Shown here: in pieces, positions 61,101 to 64,000 of the stretch
How the letters are laid out: every line of letters begins with the position of its first letter
How positions within the stretch are numbered: the stretch's first letter is position 1
NCBI RefSeq assembly: GCF_009695765.1
Contig: NZ_VUNI01000006.1
Coordinates: 1 to 64,000, forward strand
Origin: Roseburia porci
GTDB lineage: Bacteria; Bacillota; Clostridia; Lachnospirales; Lachnospiraceae
Reading direction: 5' to 3'
DNA length: 64,000 nt
The notes under the pieces: generated by a model
What the model was told of the DNA's origin: nothing
The model's database searches: none
Seen by the model: only the letters and a program-made list of their open reading frames with translations
Made by a program: the position numbers and the translations under genes

Positions 61101-62576
61101 GTGGAAACAATAATCAATGAGTTAAAAAATGCACAGAATGTGAGAAGTAATCTGAGTAAACTGCGTCAGCTGGTACGGGATTCAAAGGAGAAGGAACTGA
61201 GTCTGGAAGAACTGGATCATAACAACTGGATGCTTCCTTTTCTTAAGTCAGAGGATGCAAAGACAAGAAAAAATGCAGCACTTCTTCTTGGAGAACTGGA
61301 GTGCGAAAATGCCAAAACAGCTCTTTGGGAAGCATATCAGAGAGAACAGACGCTTTTTGTGAAGAGTGCGTACCTGAATGCATTATCCCATCTGGATGTA
61401 GAGGAACTGGTGCCGGAACTGAAAGAAGAACTTTCCTCTCTTATGACAGGAGAGGTACTTCCGGAGAATCAAAAGCATGTGAATGAACAGGTGAGAGAAC
61501 TGAGAAAGATTCTGATTCAGTATGAGGGAATCACACATCACACATTTTCTGCCAGAAATCAGACCTGTGAAGTGCTTTTACTTTGCAACCGGGAGCAGAA
61601 GGGCGCCATTATCCATACGATCACAGATGGAAGAGCAAAGCTGCATCCACTTGGCATACTGGTTGAAACAAGCCAGCTGTCAGCAGTTATGCAAAGCAGA
61701 CTGTATCGTGAACTGGTGTTCCCAATTCATGCAGGTGGACTTCTTCCGGCGGATGCAAAGAGTGCGGCACAGAAACTCTGGAATTCCGATATGTATGAGC
61801 TATTAGAAAGACTGCATAAGGAATCTGGTGATTTTTATTTCCGTATCGAATGCAAAAGTCCGATGACACTCGAGGAAAGAAGTGCCTTTTCCAAGAAACT
61901 TTCATCAGAACTGGAACGATTGTCGGCAGGAAAAATGATAAATTCAACCTCTGATTATGAGATTGAACTTCGGCTGATTGCCACCAAAGACGGCAGCTTT
62001 TATCCATGCATGAAGCTTTATACAATGAAGAATAAAAGATTTGCTTACCGGAAAAACGCGATTGCAGCTTCGATTCATCCTTCGACAGCAGCACTGATTG
62101 CAGAACTTGCCAGACCGTATTTAAAAGAAAATGCCCAGATCATGGACCCGTTCTGTGGCGTTGGGACGATGTTAATTGAAAGGGATCTCTGTGTTCCGGC
62201 AAGAGAAATTTATGCAACTGATATTTTTGGAGAAGCCATCGAAAAAGGACGGGAAAATGCAAGGCTTGCAGGGGAGAAGATCAACTTTATCCACAGAGAT
62301 TTCTTTGATTTTAAGCACGAGTATCCGTTCGATGAAATTATCACCAATATGCCGCTCAGAGGGAAAAAGACAAAAGAAGAAACCGATCAGTTCTATGCGG
62401 ATTTTTTTACAAAACTGCCGGAAATTCTTGCAAAAGATGCGGTCATTATCCTGTATACCAATGAGATTGGCTTCGTGAAGAAACAATTGCGGATTCACAG
62501 GAATTTTTGCCTGTTGCAGGAGTACTGCATGCAGAAGAAAAATGAGTTTTATCTGATGATTATTGGAACGAAATAA
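61101..62576 (+). CDS. HEAT-like domain fused to an N6-adenine/guanine-type methyltransferase
   Basis: A 491-residue protein. The N-terminal 140 residues are helical repeats resembling HEAT (DAKTRKNAALLLGELECENA). A middle region (about 150-320) resembles the THUMP-containing part of UPF0020 RNA methyltransferases. The C-terminal Rossmann methyltransferase has motif I DPFCGVGTMLIE and a catalytic-type TNMPLRGKK in place of NPPY. SAM-dependent RNA (tRNA or rRNA) base methylation is likely; the target is unknown. The start is GTG at 61101 with AAGGAG upstream. The HEAT fusion is unusual. Confidence 0.8.
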   Translation: METIINELKNAQNVRSNLSKLRQLVRDSKEKELSLEELDHNNWMLPFLKSEDAKTRKNAALLLGELECENAKTALWEAYQREQTLFVKSAYLNALSHLDVEELVPELKEELSSLMTGEVLPENQKHVNEQVRELRKILIQYEGITHHTFSARNQTCEVLLLCNREQKGAIIHTITDGRAKLHPLGILVETSQLSAVMQSRLYRELVFPIHAGGLLPADAKSAAQKLWNSDMYELLERLHKESGDFYFRIECKSPMTLEERSAFSKKLSSELERLSAGKMINSTSDYEIELRLIATKDGSFYPCMKLYTMKNKRFAYRKNAIAASIHPSTAALIAELARPYLKENAQIMDPFCGVGTMLIERDLCVPAREIYATDIFGEAIEKGRENARLAGEKINFIHRDFFDFKHEYPFDEIITNMPLRGKKTKEETDQFYADFFTKLPEILAKDAVIILYTNEIGFVKKQLRIHRNFCLLQEYCMQKKNEFYLMIIGTK

Positions 62577-62587
62577 GGGGAAGCAGA

Positions 62588-64000
62588 ATGATGATGTCAG
62601 GAGCAAAGGATAAGTTCAATAATATGGGAAACGACCTGATTGATGTAAAACTTGTGCAAAGACTGCAGAAACAGTTTTGCAAAGCAAATAATATATATCT
62701 TGGCTGTATGTCGCGTGATCAGAGTTATGTCACGGAGCCATATGGAAGTGAAGAGGAGATTACATTTTTAGAATGCATGCTGGACATCGAGGCGTGCAAA
62801 GATACCATCCGGAATCTTATGACGGACGGAATTGAGAATGTAATTGAATTGGAACAGAAAGTTCCATTTTTGAAGACTTATGGAGTTGCGGTAAAAATAG
62901 AGGGCATTACACAGATCGTCTGGATTGCAACTGCGGTCCTGGAGGAAAAAATTACGGAAGACAGTATTGTTCCGGAAAGTATGATGAAAACAACAGAGGA
63001 ACGGTTTTTAAAATCGCTGGAATTTTTAGAAGTACTTTCTAAGCAGCTTTTTGCGATCCGGATGGATGAACTGATCGCACAGGATGCAATACAAAAGAGC
63101 GCAGCCTCTGAAAAACAGATCAAGACGGAGCTGGATCGCTCGGAAACGATGACTGCGATTGTAAAAATGCTGGAATCCGAGAACGGATTTGTAAAGATCG
63201 TTGATGATATTCTTGAGATTGTCTGCAATCATATGGAGATTGAAGCGGGATGTCTGTTGCAGCTGCAGCCGAACAGCGGTTTGGTGGATATGATCTGCGA
63301 ATACAGAAAGGATACGGGAGAAAGCGGGATGTCTCAGTGCCAGAATATTCCCAGAGAGCAAATCCCGTTTTTCAATGATAAGCCATATCTGATTTCGGCA
63401 AATACACCGCTTCCGGAACAGTTTCGTTCTTTATTTGGAAAGCTTGGAATCAGCGCGGCTATCTTTCTTCCGGTTGAACTGAAACAGAAAGTGACGATGT
63501 ATCTGTGTTTCCTGGAATTTCAAAGGGAACGTATCTGGGATTTGAAGGATATTAAATTTCTGAATGACGTAAAACGTATTATTCAAAGTATTCTGTCCAA
63601 ACGGATTGCCAAGAATTCGCTTGCAAGTTCTTACGCATCTTTAGAGGCAATTCTTGAGAATGTCGGATGCGGTATTTATGTTATGGATCAGGATCAAAAA
63701 GCGATTCTTTACAGAAACCAGAAATTCAGTCAATTATTCGGAAACAGTATGAAAGCCGGAAAGCTGGATCAGATCATCTACAGCAGAAAAGATCAGGGAA
63801 GAGACCATTTCTTTGAAGAACTGTATTCGCCGGAGGAAGATAAATGGTTCGATATGTATAAGACGCATATTGAATGGGTGGACGGACGCAAGGTTTCTTT
63901 GTGCACGGTGTATGATGTTACCGATAAGAAACTGTATCAGCAGAAGATCGAAAAACAGGCAAACAATGATTTTCTGACCGGGTTATATAACCGGATGCGG
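62588..64000 (+). CDS. GAF/PAS-GGDEF diguanylate cyclase-like protein, 5' part
   Basis: An open frame of 471 codons from ATG at 62588 to the window edge, 11 bp after the methyltransferase gene. About 160 residues of unassigned sequence are followed by a GAF-like region (about 200-335), then a PAS-like domain starting near residue 351 (LEAILENVGCGIYVMDQDQK). A short coiled linker (YQQKIEKQANNDF) leads into the first residues of a GGDEF domain (NDFLTGLYNRM). The GGDEF signature itself is beyond the edge, so enzymatic activity cannot be judged. Probable c-di-GMP synthesis or sensing. No membrane segment seen. Confidence 0.8.
   Translation, partial: MMMSGAKDKFNNMGNDLIDVKLVQRLQKQFCKANNIYLGCMSRDQSYVTEPYGSEEEITFLECMLDIEACKDTIRNLMTDGIENVIELEQKVPFLKTYGVAVKIEGITQIVWIATAVLEEKITEDSIVPESMMKTTEERFLKSLEFLEVLSKQLFAIRMDELIAQDAIQKSAASEKQIKTELDRSETMTAIVKMLESENGFVKIVDDILEIVCNHMEIEAGCLLQLQPNSGLVDMICEYRKDTGESGMSQCQNIPREQIPFFNDKPYLISANTPLPEQFRSLFGKLGISAAIFLPVELKQKVTMYLCFLEFQRERIWDLKDIKFLNDVKRIIQSILSKRIAKNSLASSYASLEAILENVGCGIYVMDQDQKAILYRNQKFSQLFGNSMKAGKLDQIIYSRKDQGRDHFFEELYSPEEDKWFDMYKTHIEWVDGRKVSLCTVYDVTDKKLYQQKIEKQANNDFLTGLYNRMR

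Noticed and set aside
1-64000. tRNA, rRNA, tmRNA or CRISPR arrays
   Set aside because: No cloverleaf with T-loop consensus, no rRNA-like sequence and no regularly spaced direct repeats were seen; a covariance-model scan would be needed to exclude small RNAs.

Overview
The window looks like a chromosomal segment of a gut Clostridia bacterium, most likely Lachnospiraceae. This is inferred from gene content and mid-40s G+C judged by eye, with no database search. Supporting signs are strong AGGAGG-type ribosome sites, a Firmicutes-type LexA box, clostridial Rex-type operators beside an [FeFe] hydrogenase, tandem YhgE/Pip membrane proteins, and families common in that group (DUF5721, DUF3737, the TIGR03915/TIGR03916 pair). 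Most genes lie on the + strand. No rRNA, tRNA or CRISPR array was seen.

Layout. 1-5.8 kb: the 5' end of a transposase gene, a glucose/GlcNAc-type PTS EIICBA, a MATE/SpoVB-like flippase, a NifS-type cysteine desulfurase and a Cof phosphatase. 5.9-13.2 kb: a short MetH without the reactivation domain, a divergent ClpX, and an SbcD/SbcC-like (YhaO/YhaN) pair. 13.3-16.4 kb: a Crp/Fnr-family regulator co-transcribed with a NitT/TauT-type ABC importer. 16.4-19.8 kb: a pantothenate operon with a PanG-like ketopantoate reductase candidate, panB, panC and panD, interrupted by a 207-bp inverted-repeat element. 19.9-22.8 kb: a TPR lipoprotein, HflX and a FadR-type GntR regulator. 22.8-23.2 kb: a non-coding region holding two FadR-type operators, a palindromic promoter and a terminator with no ORF between them. 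23.2-28.6 kb: a tight six-gene operon (condensation-like acyltransferase, zinc-ribbon membrane protein, HSL-type esterase, Hpt-like protein, DUF3737, PatB-like C-S lyase). 28.6-31.5 kb: a Csp-like subtilase on the minus strand, then a deformylase-like protein that has lost its metal ligands and an HD-domain protein.

31.6-36.6 kb: a MacAB-type efflux operon with two adaptor genes behind an 11-bp-phased direct repeat. 36.7-42.4 kb: a redox block with a group-B-like [FeFe] hydrogenase, HypB, a 920-residue Fe-S flavoprotein and HypA; each of its two transcription units carries a Rex-like site. 42.4-44.8 kb: a predicted DNA-repair pair (radical SAM plus TIGR03915) with a LexA box over its promoter. 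44.9-50.1 kb: a cold-shock protein, LspA-like and DUF5721 proteins, an M18 aminopeptidase and a secreted alpha-amylase with a starch-binding module. 50.3-58.7 kb: DegV, FolC, two YhgE/Pip proteins flanking a small membrane protein, and IlvE. 58.8-64 kb: a two-subunit serine dehydratase, a membrane-anchored amidase, a HEAT-methyltransferase fusion and the start of a GGDEF protein.

Functional links: pantothenate synthesis and BCAA transamination share branched-chain 2-oxoacids. The Rex sites would tie hydrogen metabolism to NADH/NAD+, and the LexA box puts the repair pair in the SOS regulon. The least explained parts are the six-gene operon at 23.2-28.6 kb, the promoter-operator-terminator cassette before it, the pseudo-deformylase, the nickel chaperones beside an iron-only hydrogenase, and the inverted-repeat element inside the pan operon.
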